A DNA stretch of 64,000 nucleotides from Thozetella sp. PMI_491 (GCA_021432635.1 MU270045.1:207741-271740), one strand, 5' to 3'. Shown: positions 11,660 to 23,270, counted from the first letter of the stretch. Numbers and translations: made by a program. Notes: generated from the letters alone by a model not told the origin.

Positions 11660-12855
11660 ATGGCTGCAATGATACCTCACATATTCCCCTCGAGCCCTGG
11701 ATTCACCGAAGCCGACTTACCTGATCAGAGCGGAAAGGTGTGTTCAGAGCCTGTGCCCAATGGAACCACCCAGGGCTGATTTGGACCTCTTCCAGGTGTT
11801 CATCGTGACCGGGAGTTCAGGGGGGTTAGGCAAGGAGCTTGCCAACATCCTCTATTCGAAGAACTCCAAAGTATACATCGCAGCGCGATCCGAAGCCAAG
11901 GCCAACGCCGCCATCGACGAAATTCGCGAGAGGTTCCCTGCCTCGTCCGGCGAACTTGTTTACTTGCATCTGGATTTGAACGATTTGTCCACCATCAAGA
12001 AGACGGCAGAAGAGTTCCTTGCGAAGGAGCAACGTCTGGACGTTCTGTGGAATAATGCCGGTGTGATGGTACCTCCTCAAGGCTCAACAACAGCACAAGG
12101 CTATGAGCTGCAGATGGGAACCAACTGCGTCGCACCGTTCCTCTTGACCCGCTACCTATACCCTACCCTACTTGCTACGGCCAAGAGGGCGCCACTAAAC
12201 TCCGTGCGTGTGGTATGGGTTTCTTCCGGTGTCGCCCAAATTGCGCCCAATCCAGCCATCGATTTCTCGAACTTGGACTTCCAGCGAGAAGAAAGTGCCT
12301 GGCAAAAATACACTCGAAGCAAGGCCGGCAACGTTCTTCTTGCTGCCGAGGGCGCAAGAAGGAGTAAAGACGCCGGCGATGGGATAATACATGTGGTATG
12401 TCAAAGCTTTGGACGAAATACCTGTATTCTAATGCTTCTTGCCGACAGAGTCCCGATCCTGGCGCTCTAAGAACCGATCTTCAGAAGAACACGCCATTTC
12501 TGCAACTTCTGGTGATAGTAAGTCCCTTCTTTCTTGTTCTATACAAGACATATAGCTCATCTTCATCTGTTTAGAAAACATTTTTACGAGAAGCCAAATT
12601 CGGGGCATACACCGAGTTGTTCGCTGGCTTCCATCCTGCTATAAACGGCGAGCTACAGAATGTCTGGGGTGAGTCTGCCGATCTGCTGCATTAGACATCT
12701 TACCACGGGCATATTAGATTAGGGAAAAAACTGACGTTTCAATTGTTTTAGTTGCGCCGTTTGGTAAAATAGGGAAATGCAGGAAAGATCTGCTGGAAGA
12801 GGAAATAGGACGACAATTCTGGGAGTGGATCGAAGCTCAGGTTGCAATATATTGA
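11660..12855 (+). CDS. Short-chain dehydrogenase, retinol-dehydrogenase-like
   Basis: Five exons, 11660-11737, 11796-12395, 12449-12517, 12575-12668 and 12752-12855, give 314 residues in one frame. Motifs are TGSSGGLG (cofactor binding), WNNAGVM, VSSG (catalytic Ser region) and YTRSK (catalytic Tyr and Lys). The PDPGALRTDL segment after the active site is typical of fungal WW-oxidoreductase/retinol-dehydrogenase-like SDRs, which are NADP(H)-dependent and of varied substrate. The start at 11660 was chosen because the first exon supplies the N-terminal lead that these enzymes carry before the Rossmann strand. Nothing in the sequence is broken. The exact substrate cannot be inferred. Confidence 0.85.
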
Positions 12856-13778
12856 TAGATGTGGTGTGCGGGGCAGAAAGCTCTTCAATGACGATGTATA
12901 TGGTTTAAGTGCGCTGTGTGTTGCCTATTTGCATTAAGATTAGCTTACGAACTACCATCTCTCGCTGCCACTTCCCCAGTGATGACTGAACTGCTTTTCC
13001 AGTAAAGAGGTCGTTCCCATACCAGGTACAGGATACTTACATAAAGATAGAGTTGCCGCATCAAAGGCCGAGATATCATTCCTACGGTCATGGTTAGTAA
13101 ATTGCGAGCCTGTACTTCGTATAGCTATTCAAGCCTCACACATTAATTCCCCGTTTCTGAGAGCCAAATAGAATTCGGCATGATGACAAATAATAGTTGA
13201 ATAGGGCAGAACAAATGCTGGAATGAGTTAAAGACCACCGAGGTCCTCACACAATATCAGAGAACTAGGTTTGAGCCCTACCATTCCGCTCGGTATAGAT
13301 GCCAAAATTACTACTTCCAAGGAATATCATCTCCCTCTCCTTGTGAGAATGCTTTGCATATTCTCATACTCGCTTCGGGCATACCAGATGGTCGTGTCAG
13401 CGGAAGGAGCAGCACTTATGATGCGTCGCTGTCTCAAGAGTGTTGCCAGTTTATGCAATTTAGTCAGCTTAGTGCCGCTCAACAAACACCGGAGGGAATT
13501 CGACGCAGCAGTATGGGCTTCTCCGGCAAACGTCTATCTCATGTCGGTCACCCGGCGCATATCGCAATCCAACAGCGGGCCATTTCCATCGGAAGAGCTG
13601 GCTGGTCTGACACCGTGCGTCATTCACCATTGATGCCAGCGAAGAGGAATTGGTGGTAAAAAAATGACCGGTACAAGATCAACGTCCGGTCGACGAGAAC
13701 TACATGAATTATTAACGTCTCGGTGATGTCCTTCTCTAGAAGTGGGGTGCCAAGATACTTCTAGTCCCGCCCTTTTCA
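12856..13778. other. Intergenic, no clear gene
   Basis: Open frames around 13271-13660 have no recognisable domain and no supported splice structure. They may belong to the 5' end of the decayed ankyrin-like gene that follows. Confidence 0.35.
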
Positions 13779-14383
13779 ATGTTTGTCAAATATCTTATCG
13801 ATCTTTGCGCAGGACGCAGGAGAAGACTAGAACTTTTGATGCGCCGGATGTCTGAGAACAGGGACGAAGCAACACAGCGATTGTATTCTGCTTGCGGAAG
13901 GCTCGTTGACGTATTCATCGAGCTCCGGCCCAGCCATGAGGATATCAACCACGCATTCTTCAGTTTTCGTCTCTCTAGGCTCGACTCACTTGCAACTCCG
14001 TTTGGCGAGCCTGTGTGTGTGATGGTAGATCGGCTAATCGCGGCGGGGGCCAATACTAACGTACGTCAGCAAGCACGGGTTGGCCCGACAGCACTGCATT
14101 GCACCAACTACGTCGAATTTATAGGAGCCACGCAATGGACAACTCATATTCTTCCTCTCATACGAGAAGGTGCTTCTGTCGGAAACGGGAACTCCTCGGT
14201 TTAGTGATTAAGCAAGTAGCGGATCCGTTCCTCGTCTGCGCCGGCCAGACAGCGGTTGATGTCCTAGAGATGGCAATTGACAAGCGTATACATAATGGTA
14301 GTGCAAAATGCTTATTGGCTCTTAGTATGATTTTGACAGAAAAGAGAGTCATGGATGAGGCGATATGTAAATCGACGGGATAA
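13779..14383 (+). pseudogene. Ankyrin-like protein remnant
   Basis: A plus-strand frame ending near 14204 includes DRLIAAGANTNVRQQARVGP followed by TALHC, which resembles one ankyrin repeat (xxLLxxGADxNxRxxxGxTxLH). A second frame continues with a plausible downstream sequence, AVDVLEMAIDKRIHNGSAKC, up to 14383. The frame change at about 14180-14195 has no obvious intron, suggesting a frameshifted remnant. The similarity is short, so another origin is possible. Confidence 0.35.
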
Positions 14384-14848
14384 CAACCGATAGCCACTGG
14401 GGCGTTCCCTTTGGCTGGATTGCGAAACTTGCGCCTAGGTCTGGTCCACGGAGACGTTTGTCGGAGGAGCTCTGGGTGACCTAGCTGCGTTTCCTGATTG
14501 GTAGTCAGTTAGGATCGGTTTCTTATCGGAGTTCTCTAATACCCGGAATGAAACTATTTAAAATTCGCTGCGTAAAATCCTACATGGTTGCAAGTAACTT
14601 GTGCTACATTGAAGACGTGAGGTAGGTCATTAAATTAACTGCAATGGCTGTCTGATTAGGGCAATCTTTTTTTCTAATTTGTACTGTTTACAGTATGCTC
14701 TCAAAGTTAGCCTTTGGTGCCCTTTCAAGATTATGGCACTGCGGAAGAGACTCTAGTCTGATGAGGCTTTCGTATAGACTGCTCTTGCTACCCGGCCTGC
14801 CATAAGCGCCCGCCAATGCTATCTGTAGGACGATCACAGAACGGCAGT
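14384..14848. other. Intergenic, no gene seen
   Basis: This spacer upstream of the 3' end of the minus-strand transcription factor gene has no supportable coding region. Confidence 0.4.
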
Positions 14849-15916
14849 CTATGGCACCCAGCCTAGTTGTTCGATCGGCCACCTGATCCAAAGCCTATGA
14901 GTCGGGTCGAGAAGCATATAGATGCGTTTAATGACATGCACGGCCCAGCCCTCCACCCACCAGTACTTCTCCAAGTGTTTTACTAGAACGGTATAAAAGG
15001 CAAGGACGCAGAGCGCCTCCCCATCTGCGTTCTTTAGTAACTTCAAATAGCTGTCACTGATGAGAAACAACCAAGTATAAAATCCGCGGAGCCTGTCCTC
15101 TTCCTTGAGCTGCAACTCCTCGGCGCTGAAGAGAAACGTATAACTTCTCTTTAGGGCAGTGACTGCTTCTACTAGGGTCTTTCGCTTGCTTGGGTCGTTT
15201 GCAGTGTTCTTGTTGATCAGTTCATCCAGATCATTGAGCGCTTCGTGATCTCGCGGCGAATGCGAGCACCAGAACTCAAAGCTAGATGCGGTAGTTTGAA
15301 AGATGAGCGACACTGGGGACGACAGGATGGCGCTGTTTGCCTCGCGCAGGACATGCATTCCCCTTAGAAGATAGAGCCATTCGGGCACAACACCATTTCC
15401 AACCAGCAGTATATCGTCGGCATTCTTTGGCTTTGCGAGACTGAAAAACAAGGTTAAAAGCCCAAACAAGAAAAGTTGGCTGCAGTTTTGTGCGGTAACG
15501 CTGGAAATTAGCGGGAGGGCCTTTGCTAAGGAGGAAGAGTGGTATTCAGTTGCGCGAGCAACGAGCTCCTGTCTCTCGGGGTTATAGCGTGCGATGTGGA
15601 GCGCCGAGAGTGCGAAGATGCCGTCAAGGATGTAGTCGGTGGTCAGTGCAATTTGCGGGACAAGGACACGCCACATGGTGAGCACTTCAGTCTCCGAAGA
15701 GAGAGTGGCGGCAGTGGAAACGGTGAAATTATGAAGGAGTTCGAGACTGAGGCGGCTGGACTCGTGGGTTGAGGTCTGTATCGGAGGAGACCGCACAAAG
15801 TCGCATTCGACGCCTTTCCTAAGGCAGTTTCGACAAGCCGGCCTCTGCTCGTCGCACTGTGCACGGTTAGTTGGTGTACGACGCTGCCCGGTAAGTTTGA
15901 AATTGGCATCTTGCAT
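14849..15916 (-). CDS. Zn2Cys6-type transcription factor, UPC2-like, zinc cluster incomplete
   Basis: The main exon encodes the second half of a fungal Zn2Cys6 cluster (CDEQRPACRNCLRKGVECDF) and then a roughly 300-residue helical regulatory domain. The segment LSLELLHNFTVSTAATLS and the following IFALSALHIA are typical of sterol-uptake-control (UPC2)-like and related C6 regulators. An intron acceptor just before the codons for CDE is likely: a CTAAC branch site and CACAG end lie at about 15856-15875. This is a common intron position in the family. I could not find an upstream exon with the first Cys-x2-Cys-x6-Cys half; the plausible upstream region (15876-16010) reads without paired cysteines. 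The first exon may lie farther away, or the DNA-binding domain may be broken. The outer coordinates given are the open frame, so the true 5' end is unknown. Confidence 0.65.
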   Translation of the reverse strand: MQDANFKLTGQRRTPTNRAQCDEQRPACRNCLRKGVECDFVRSPPIQTSTHESSRLSLELLHNFTVSTAATLSSETEVLTMWRVLVPQIALTTDYILDGIFALSALHIARYNPERQELVARATEYHSSSLAKALPLISSVTAQNCSQLFLFGLLTLFFSLAKPKNADDILLVGNGVVPEWLYLLRGMHVLREANSAILSSPVSLIFQTTASSFEFWCSHSPRDHEALNDLDELINKNTANDPSKRKTLVEAVTALKRSYTFLFSAEELQLKEEDRLRGFYTWLFLISDSYLKLLKNADGEALCVLAFYTVLVKHLEKYWWVEGWAVHVIKRIYMLLDPTHRLWIRWPIEQLGWVP

Positions 15917-16544
15917 TGAGAGTCCTTATCGATGCGAACCGATCGTCTATGGCAAGGGACAGGGGGCGGGAGGGGGGGGGGGCGGGGGGCAGTGCATTGT
16001 TTGCTCTACATGCAACTTGCCTTGATCTTTCTCGATTTGCAAGGTCCGCATCCAGTTCTAGATTTGGTATGCCATTTACGGCGGGCACCTGAAGCAGTAG
16101 TAGTATCACTCGGCTCAGACATTTTGTCTGGTGCAGCCGTAGAATGCCCTCGTCGATGGTGGCAATTCGAGTCGACAGTGCGCTAGTGTTGGCGGTAGGT
16201 ATCGTCAGGAACGAGGATCCGACGAATGCGAAGGAATCTGTTACAGATGTGGACTTTGTGCTGCGTACGATAATGCAAGACAAATGGACCCGTGCCAACG
16301 ATAAGCGGGGTTCGCGGCCTCCCGGGCCGCACAAACGGTCCAGGTTACGTAACAACAGCTTCGTGGGGGCATGGTTAATGTTTACTACAAGGTCTACGGA
16401 GTAGCCACAGCAAAGCCAGCGCTCCAGGAGAGAGGCAACCATCCAGCACAAATATAGCCGGGAGATTAGCAGTTGCGACACGTTAAAATTTGCATTTCTC
16501 GATAGCACAGTGGACTAGCTAGGCAATTTACTTTTCAGCACTAT
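15917..16544. other. Intergenic with a long G tract
   Basis: No gene is supported. A near-pure G run with two interrupting C bases lies at about 15964-15990 and could fold into a quadruplex on the plus strand. The long minus-strand open frame here shows no domain. Confidence 0.4.
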
Positions 16545-17948
16545 ATCGGTATCGAACTAGCATTTATGCTTGTGTTTGTGATGGAACACCCGTTGGAGAC
16601 GTATGTCCCACCAAGTACCGCCAACAGAAATGCCCAGGCCCCAGGGGTGGCCGTTGTCTCTGTGAGCTACGTGGCCCGCCGATGGTGTTTCGCTGGTAAG
16701 TCATGCTGACCCCAGCATCACAGTAGCGGGACACTAGGGCATCTGTTTCGTTGATAGGGCTGATCTCGTTCATGGTCGACTTGTAGACGAACATGGGCAT
16801 CTGGGGTATCCCGTGGTAGCCCATGCGTCCGTCGTTGTTAAGAAGTCTAATGAGCGACGCTTCTTTCAAGAAAGCATCCCCGTCCTTGAAGTAAGCAAAT
16901 TTCTTTCGGTTGGCAAAGGCTACCTCAGTTTCGGACGGTAATTAGTTGACCACGCCTAGAAATGTTGTCATGTGGTATGTTTGGTTCAGGTTGAGGTGCG
17001 AGACGAGGGCGGCACGCGCTTCTGGCCACTGCGACGTTAGTCCAACCATGCCGGGCGGCGTAAGGCTAGCCCACGCTTGACGCGAGCAGTAATGTAGAAC
17101 CGTTAGGATGTTCGGTATCATCCCTTCTATTTCCATGCCACCAAAGGTCAGCTCTGGTGCGTACAGTGGTGCCAACTCTCCTGCCCACTCGCTGGCAAGT
17201 GCTCCGCCCGAAAAGCCCCACATTGCAGAACGGACGGAACTGCTATTTCTTAACCTAAACCCGGCAGAGATGATAGTACTTATTCCGTCCATCGTTGCAT
17301 ATCCTAAGGTCATTCCCACAGTAACTGTACGGGGGGGCCAAGAAGTGGCAAGATGTCAGCAAGAGCTAAACGATTCAACGGGATAACCCATTTGCTCTCA
17401 CATGATGAGAGCGGCCCCTCGTAATCTAGTACGCATAGGTAGAGGCCCGGCAGTAAGAGCCTAACCCATTTCAGATTCCTGGGAAACGCCGGAGCCGAGC
17501 GGTTTCCCTATCGAGCTGTGGAGAGAGTAACTTGGGCTGGCGTCAAGGTCCGCCGAATCGTAAGGGATCTGATACGAGAGTAGGGAGCACGCGGCTCCCG
17601 GACCATCACCACATGGCAGAGGGTCTTGGGGTATAAAGAGGGCTGTCACGGCCCAAGATGGCATTAGCCGGCTCTCGGTCGTCCGGTACATAATATTATA
17701 CACGGCTACAGTATTGTTGAGGGGATTCACCCAGTTACTCAACGCCGCACGAATGCGCAAGCTAGCGCCGGGAGTAGTGGACTCGAAGTTCAGCAGGCCT
17801 CTATACCACAAGTCTTATTTCGGGGCAATGGGATTTAGGGTGATACGCTCGACCAACCAACATGACTAGCGGGCTCACGGGTCCTCGTTCTAACGAATAG
17901 GTTGCTAAAGGCTGTCCATAGTATGAAGATAGCGCTGAGATAGTTCAT
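16545..17948 (-). pseudogene. Secretory lipase (LIP family), degraded
   Basis: The blocks match secretory lipases related to Candida LIP enzymes (Pfam LIP). From 17948 there is a signal-peptide-like start (MNYLSAIFILWTAFSN), and an intron 17878-17814 leads to LWYRGLLNFESTTPG. Then come SYQIPYDSADLDASPSYSL, a DYEGP block, and the nucleophile elbow WGFSGGALASEW with Ser in G-x-S-G. YAPEL, GYHGIPQMPMFVYK and SRYCDAG follow. One later intron (after DYEGPLSS) rejoins neatly. The gene is broken in at least three places. There is a frame change between the SSIGK block and DYEGP (about 17460-17500). An in-frame TAA lies at 16942-16944 with family-like sequence on both sides. A frame change at about 16670-16690 follows RNTIGG, where the conserved Gly-Gly-His active-site region should be. 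Confidence 0.75.
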
Positions 17949-19119
17949 GGTAGCTGGAACTGGGATTTTCTGAGCAGCCGCACGAGTAAACTCATCTCAC
18001 GCGAAAAGGCCTTTGGTGGAGAAGGCGTGTATGACATATGGGATTTATCTTGATGCATGCTCACTGGTGCTATTACGTACAGCATCTAAGCACAGAAATA
18101 GAGGAGATCCGTTGGCTAATAAAGCGAAAGGTCGTTGCATTCGTCGCTTGTTCGTATCGGTTTGGCTTCCACAGCCGCCAATGCAGTGATGACATATACA
18201 CTAAACGCTTACGGTACTTTGTATGACGAGGTAAGGGCAATCGCTGATAGACTCTGCATCCCATCGAGAGGACCGAACTCGGTATTGCTAATTGGCTCCT
18301 TTCTACATCACCCTAGCTGGTCCTCGACAAGGAGAGGAGAAAGTGAGGAAACATGATAAGTCTGGTCAATCGTGATCCATATTTACAAGCTAGACAAGGT
18401 AGCCCAAGCTATTTCAAGATTGCCTGCCTGGCCCCGCATCTCTCTGTACCTTAGGTTTCGCCGAGAATACCCCGCCTGCTTGCGTCATTGCCTTCGGCGG
18501 TAGCCACAGCGTGGGAAGAACATGTCGCGAGCCTGACCCGAGGAGAGTAGCCTAGCTTTCTTTGTTTTCCTCCTTCCTATAGTTACCCATGCTCGAGGGG
18601 TACATCAGCTCGGCAGGAAGTGGGGCCAGACGAATTTATCCGAGAATCCGACGTAAACGAGAGCCGCATCTCATCCCCCATAACGTTAGCGTCGAATCAG
18701 GGATGGATCAGCCAGGAATCCGATCCGAACGGGAACCGCATCTTGATCATATCACAAGCCGGGCCTATAGCGTCGAGTTCTCTACGAAAAATATGGCTTG
18801 CGATCAGTGCTAGTCATGCTGATTTTACTAGTCAGAAGATTCAATTGTACCGCAACCTCAAAAGGTCGTAAGCGAAGATACATTGGATCTGCCTCGGTCC
18901 CCGCCGACGCTCTACGTGACCAATGGCGGCTGGCACTGCGCTATTCCTCGGCGCTCGGGGCTAACTTGGCCACATTTCTACATAGCAGATAAGCGCCGAT
19001 AAAGGCTGGATGCTCGTGTAGATGTGAGTCTATAAATACCCATCTAAGACAGATTGAAAGGATGGTACGGGACACGCATTGGTTTTACCAGTATTCGAAG
19101 TGGAAGAGCCGAGACAAAA
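17949..19119. other. Intergenic, no gene seen
   Basis: This 1.2-kb stretch contains only short open frames without domains. It ends with the promoter of the FAD oxidase gene. Confidence 0.4.
19031..19038 (+). promoter_or_regulatory. Putative TATA box of the FAD oxidase gene
   Basis: TATAAATA lies 89 bp before the start codon at 19120. It is the best TATA match in this intergenic stretch. Confidence 0.5.
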
Positions 19120-21077
19120 ATGCATCTCCCATGGAACCAAGCCTCTCTATATGTCTTGTCATTTAGTTCATTGGCTGGGAGGCGGGCCTTAGCAAAGACA
19201 GAGACGCCATTAAACTGCAAGTGTGTAAGTCATCTAGAAGCAACTCGAAGCGCTTCTTTTCTAACGATGCGGTCTCCATCAGAGCCCCACTGACAGCTGC
19301 TGGCCGTCGGACCTTGCATTCGACACCCTGAACAATACTGTGTCCGGTCAACTCATTCGCGCAGTTCCACCAGCAGCTGTTTGCTATCCGGACCAGCCAA
19401 ACTATAATTTATCTGCCTGCCAGGCTGTATGGTCGAGCTGGAATAGCTCCGCGTGGCACGCCGCGGATCCGGTCAGCATTGATTGGCCTTGGTTCGCAAA
19501 CAATTCCTGTCCGCCAATTAACTCGGATGGCATAAGCATCACGGGAGACCCAGATGCAGGTCAAAATGGATGCACCATAGGGGGCTACCCTGTATACGTG
19601 TTAAATGCCACAGAGCCAACTCAGATACAGACCGTGGTCAAGTTTGCTAACCGACACAATCTTCGGCTCAACATCAAAGCCACCGGGCATTCATTCCAAG
19701 GAAGAAGTACGGCTTACGGGAGCATCTCGTAAGTTCGCTTGCTCAAAATGAATCTCAAATGAAACTGTTTCATCTAATGGCATCAGAATATGGACACATA
19801 ACTACCGTGGGGCTGAATGGCACGACAACTTCCAGGCAGATGGCTGCCGGGCGACACATACGACGCAGATGGCAGTTACCCTTGCTGCTGGCGAGCATGT
19901 TAAAGATGCTTACCAGTTTACGTCTCAATATAATGCAATTGTCGTGGCTGGGTCCGATGAAAATGTCGGGATCATGGGCTGGTTCCAAGGGGGCGGTCAC
20001 GGCTGGCTGTCTAGCTCGTACGGCATGGGAGTCGACAACGTTCTTCAGGTGAAGATGGTCACACCTACGGGGGAGTATCTGACCGCGAATGCCTGCCAGA
20101 ACCGGGATCTTTTCTGGGCAGTTCGCGGCGGCGGTGGAGGCACATGGGGTGTTGTGACGGAAGTCACCATGAAAGCATACCCCTCACCTCGGACGACAAC
20201 TCACTCGTTCACTCTCGTTGCGTCATCGAACTCTAGTGCTTCTACCTTTTTCGACATTGCGGCCGGTATATTCTCGGAGTTTCCACGCCTCAAGGACGGT
20301 GGTTTCCAGGGTTTCATGTATATCTACCCTCCAGGATATGCCGCGGCTGGGTGGGTGTTCACATGGACCCTCAACTTATACAATAAACCCAACGGCACAG
20401 CACAAAAGCTTTTCACTCCTATTGCAAAGTTGTTGGACCCCCTTAACGGCACGGTTCTTAGTTACAAAACCTCCACCAAACACGCGTCTAGCTTCTGGGG
20501 CATGTGGGGCGCGGCAGAAGACACTCAACCCGTGGCCTGGATTAGCCCAGCGATGGGTTCACGGCTGCTGCCTGGGAGCGCGGTAACTGATCAAAAACGC
20601 CTCTCCTCGGTGCTTACCAACATGTCGATGCCCGCACTAGGTGGCTCCGTCGTGCTGATCCAGTCGCTGTTCATAGCCAACAGCGATCGTCGTAACGAAA
20701 GCGCTAGCGTGTCCATGAACGAGGCCTGGCGCGATGCTGTCACTCACATGATCGTCCTAGAGGGCTTCCCCGACTGGGAAGACTACATCCAGGCTCAACC
20801 AACACTGAACCGTATCACATATGACCGAGTTGGCCTGCTTCGTGAGTTAGCGCCTAATAGTGGTGCGTATGTCAATGAGGCCGACGCATTTGATCCGAAC
20901 TGGCAGTATGATTTTTGGAGGGATAATTATCCGAGGCTCAGGGCCATCAAGCAGAAGTATGACCCGAACTCGGTGTTGTGGTGCAAATCTTGTGTAGGTA
21001 GTGAAGAGTGGATGGAGCTTGACCCCCGCAGCGGCAAGCTTTGCAAGGCTGAGTGGGCGAAGAAATCGAAATTCTGA
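19120..21077 (+). CDS. FAD-linked oxidase with BBE domain (berberine-bridge-enzyme-like)
   Basis: Three exons, 19120-19224, 19283-19728 and 19787-21077, give 613 residues in phase. The N-terminus (MHLPWNQASLYVLSFSSLAG) is a signal peptide, so the enzyme is probably secreted. An FAD-binding PCMH domain follows, with the His-bearing motif KATGHSFQGRST (His about 171, the usual covalent FAD site) and FQGGGHGWLS, NRDLFWAVRGGGGGTWGVV. The C-terminal BBE domain is visible as YVNEADAFDPNWQYDFW and YDPNSVLWC. Such enzymes oxidise phenolics, carbohydrates or alkaloid-like intermediates with O2 and often sit in metabolite clusters. I see the His attachment site but no clear second (Cys) attachment site in GGGHGW. 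The gene looks intact. Substrate unknown. Confidence 0.88.
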
Positions 21078-21955
21078 AAATAGAAGCAGCGCTGGCAAGG
21101 GGGAGGGGGCCAGCAGATTTGGATGATCCGCCGCATATTCTTAACTCTGTCTTTGACCTAGTCATTAGTGTGTACAAGATAAGAAGTAGTAAACAACTTA
21201 TAGTTTGTATCTCCCTGGATTAAACTAATTTCGAGTCCTTTGGATTGATTTGTTAGGTTTGAGCTCTACCCCATGACTTATTATGAATTATATCCAGATA
21301 CCGTTCCACCATTCTTAGGCCACACTTGCGACGTTAGCGTTATTTTTTATGCTTGTGAAGTCATGGCTTTTAAAATGAAATCATTTTGTACTTTAGACGT
21401 TTAGGCTGCTCGCCTAAGCATGGCTGTAGCGGACAATTACTCCTGCGGTGTGACTCTAGCTACACAACAGCCGAGAAGATATTTTGTAGCCTCTAAGCTC
21501 AACTAGTTGTAGTCGATAGGCAATAAAGAAGAGCTTTTTAGGTCTAGTCAATGACTCATGAAAGCCTAACCGTCGTGCTGATCTCTCAATCCGAGGCAAA
21601 CCTCCCACAAACCGTGGACAGCCCCGCAGTGTTAGCCGGCCTACCTCATCATGTATATAATTTAGCGGAATACCGCCAAGCCATTCGACGATGAGAACTT
21701 TATTGGATAAGCTCGGCTAAGCGCGTCTGTCCCTTAGCTCCATCTACTGCAGAGCTGCAGGAGAATCTTATCGCCGTGCCCGGCGGCTAAGAGATGCCAA
21801 ATTGGCGGACCATTTCCCTTTAAAGTCTTGATATCGCCGTGCTTCCGCAGACGCTAGGCCACACCTTTCCTCGTATACCGTATATACTCACTACTTGTGA
21901 AAAGGCATAGCTGTTACTGAAGTCGTTCGCCGCCCGGACCTAATCCAACGACAAA
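21078..21955. other. Intergenic, no gene seen
   Basis: The segment is moderately AT-rich and has no supportable coding region. It separates the tandem oxidase and dehydrogenase genes. Confidence 0.4.
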
Positions 21956-22992
21956 ATGGCGGAAAGCTATCTCGCTGACATGTTTTCACTCAAGGGAAAG
22001 ACTGCTATTGTAACTGGAGGCACTGGTGGTCTTGGCTCGGCAATGGTTGTAGCTCTCGTCCAGGCCGGTCTATCGCTCGTTGTATCAATCGAGTTGCCGG
22101 ATGATCCACTTTCTTTGGAGTTTGAAGGCAAGATACACAGTTTCGGCACGAAGATAATGCCGATTAGCTGTGACCTACAGAATTCCGCTAGCCTGAGAGA
22201 AACCTATCAGATGATATGGGAAGCAGGCGTTGTCCCTGACATTCTACTGAACTGCGCTGGTCTTATGAGACGAGACCCCTGCCTTGACGCGATGGACGAT
22301 GAATTGTCTTTGGTATGGCCCCTCCTCCCAATCAACATCCTTGAATTAGACGATCCAATTGGAAACATTGAGTTAACGTACTTGAGCTATTCAACGTCAA
22401 TGTCAAGCCATATTATGTATCCATGCAAGAATTCGGTCGCAAGCTCATCCTTCTTGGCAACCCCGGGCAAATCATCAACATTGCTTCCATAACGGCGTTT
22501 CAGGCTGGATTCAGTACCAGTATTTACTCTTCGACCAAGAGAGCAGTGGTGCGGATGACCGAGGCGTTCAGCAGCAACGAGTGGGCAAAAAAGGGTATCC
22601 AAGTCGATTGCATTGCACCAGGATTCATGCAAACTACAATGACCGCCAAGTACGAAGGCGATCCAATTATGACCGAGTATCTCATGACACGAGTCTATAT
22701 GCAGAGGTGGGGTAAGCCGGAAGATTTAGCGTCAGCAGTTCTGTTCCTCGCCGCTCCGTCGAACACATTCGTCTCATGCCTAGTTGTTGATAGTGGCTTT
22801 GCGGAAAGTAGACCCGAGTATGGCCTACAAACCGCTATGGGTATATCGTATAGAGAAGGTCAGATCGAGAAGGTTCTTTGTGGTCGTGAGGCTTTTGGTC
22901 AGCTGCATAGTGAAACAAGAAAGCCATCCCTATCATCCTCGCCATGCCATGGGAAGTATGGAAGCGCCTTTTTACTCGTCAGTGAACAATAG
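21956..22992 (+). CDS. SDR, 2-deoxy-D-gluconate 3-dehydrogenase (KduD)-like
   Basis: Two exons (21956-22312 and 22387-22992) give 320 residues. Classical SDR motifs are present: TGGTGGLG, LNCAG, NIASITA (catalytic Ser) and YSSTK (catalytic Tyr and Lys). APGFMQTTM follows, and RWGKPEDLASAVLFLAAPSN is the hallmark tail of KduD/FabG-like enzymes. The intron 22313-22386 is supported by the motif FNVNVK starting directly after it; its acceptor is a less common GAG with a TTAAC branch site 14 bp upstream. KduD-type enzymes reduce or oxidise uronate-derived ketosugars, but fungal homologues have varied substrates. The protein continues about 55 residues past the usual VDSGF end, with no recognisable domain, which could be read-through past a lost stop or a missed intron. 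Confidence 0.8.
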
Positions 22993-23270
22993 TTCTCCTT
23001 AGGATCGGGGATTTCAAAGCTATAGCCACAAAATATCGTCTTGCGGAAAAGGCCGAATCATCGAGAACCGGGGGGGGGGGGTTATGGATTGAAGCTAGCG
23101 CGCCGGCGAGGTGCAAGCCCATCAACACCCAACCTCATCATAAGGTCGTAACAATTATTGATTGGCGATACTCTATTCTATATTTGCAACGCGGCTAACA
23201 TTTCCTTCGTTTCTCGGCATAAAATAGTTCTCTATGTATGTGATGTCATGGGGCAGTCTTTCGTAACTCC
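22993..23270. other. Short intergenic spacer with G tract
   Basis: A run of ten or more G bases lies at about 23068-23080. The flanking genes converge here, so terminators of both are expected, but none is distinct. Confidence 0.4.

Noticed and set aside
15867-16508. 213-codon minus-strand open frame
   Set aside because: It has no domain, includes translation of the G/C homopolymer tract, and does not supply the missing cysteines of the downstream zinc cluster.
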